A DNA stretch of 32,951 nt, taken from contig OMZX01000028.1 of NCBI GenBank assembly GCA_900315665.1, positions 1-32,951 on the forward strand. Reading direction: 5' to 3'. The DNA comes from an uncultured Eubacteriales bacterium (GTDB taxonomy: Bacteria > Bacillota > Clostridia > Lachnospirales > Lachnospiraceae). The notes beneath the pieces were generated by a model. It was given only the letters and a program-made list of their open reading frames with translations, was not told the DNA's origin and searched no databases. Both the position numbers and the translations under genes were made by a program. Shown here piece by piece: positions 32,842 through 32,951 of this stretch (position 1 is the stretch's first letter; the number at the start of each line of letters is the position of its first letter).

Positions 32842-32951
32842 GTTCTCGTGTTGATAACTTAAACTTCCCACATAAAAAGTGGGCTTAGAACCTTGAAAAC
32901 TCTATATTTCGGGGCAACAAAAAAGGCATAAACCTCTAAAAGTTGTATAAT

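Noticed and set aside
32842-32951. Possible rRNA spacer or end of an upstream gene
   Set aside because: TTGAAAACT and a CCCAC/GTGGG hairpin recall spacers near rRNA operons, but 110 bases are too few and no rRNA sequence is visible.

Overview
The window looks like the chromosome of a Firmicute of the class Clostridia, most likely a Lachnospiraceae-type gut bacterium. The evidence is low-to-moderate GC with strong AGGAGG ribosome sites, sigma-A type promoters, a T-box before pheST, and the block murI / hprK-murB-rapZ-whiA-crh-dnaE-pfkA. The DUF6145 and DUF6462 type proteins point the same way. The species cannot be named from the sequence alone.

Positions 1 to about 10,650 are the right end of an integrated conjugative, plasmid-like element, read entirely on the minus strand. 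From right to left it carries three tandem small excisionase-like HTH proteins, ParA, ParB, a short RepA_N-domain protein and a full RepA_N initiator. After a repeat-rich control region come a SipW-type signal peptidase and three secreted surface proteins: a TasA-like protein, a frameshifted TasA-like/cell-wall-binding chimera, and a BspA-like repeat protein. Last are a PcfB-like protein and the start of a VirD4-type coupling protein that runs off the left edge. The element abuts the 3' end of lysS. Two tandem 11-bp repeats there look like integrase arm sites, but no integrase is in the window.

Positions 10,687 to 23,463 are core chromosome on the minus strand: hprK, murB, rapZ, whiA, crh, dnaE, pfkA, a DUF6145-like gene, dus, greA and lysS. 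They link peptidoglycan precursor synthesis, carbon catabolite signalling (HprK acting on a Crh-like HPr), replication, glycolysis, tRNA modification, transcript cleavage and lysine charging. Positions 23,610 to 27,824 read on the plus strand: murI, secG, rnr, smpB. Positions 27,825 to 28,457 hold a terminator, a decayed small ORF and a palindromic repeat. From 28,458 to the right edge, on the minus strand, lies a T-box-controlled pheS-pheT-mutT operon.

The strongest novelty is in the mobile element. Six copies of a 13-bp palindrome (consensus GCCACTNAGTGGC) sit inside parB, where they force a repeated Ala-Thr-Lys-Trp-Pro peptide, and a seventh lies just beyond repA. This suggests a centromere written inside its own partition gene. 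Next to it, repA carries 39-bp and 23-bp iterons in its coding sequence. Six NGACAANNNN decamers with an exact 10-bp period lie upstream of a candidate promoter and an attenuator-like terminator that lead into sipW. In the chromosome, a 260-bp multi-branched inverted repeat between murB and rapZ, a Crh with Asp15, and a short WhiA deserve attention.
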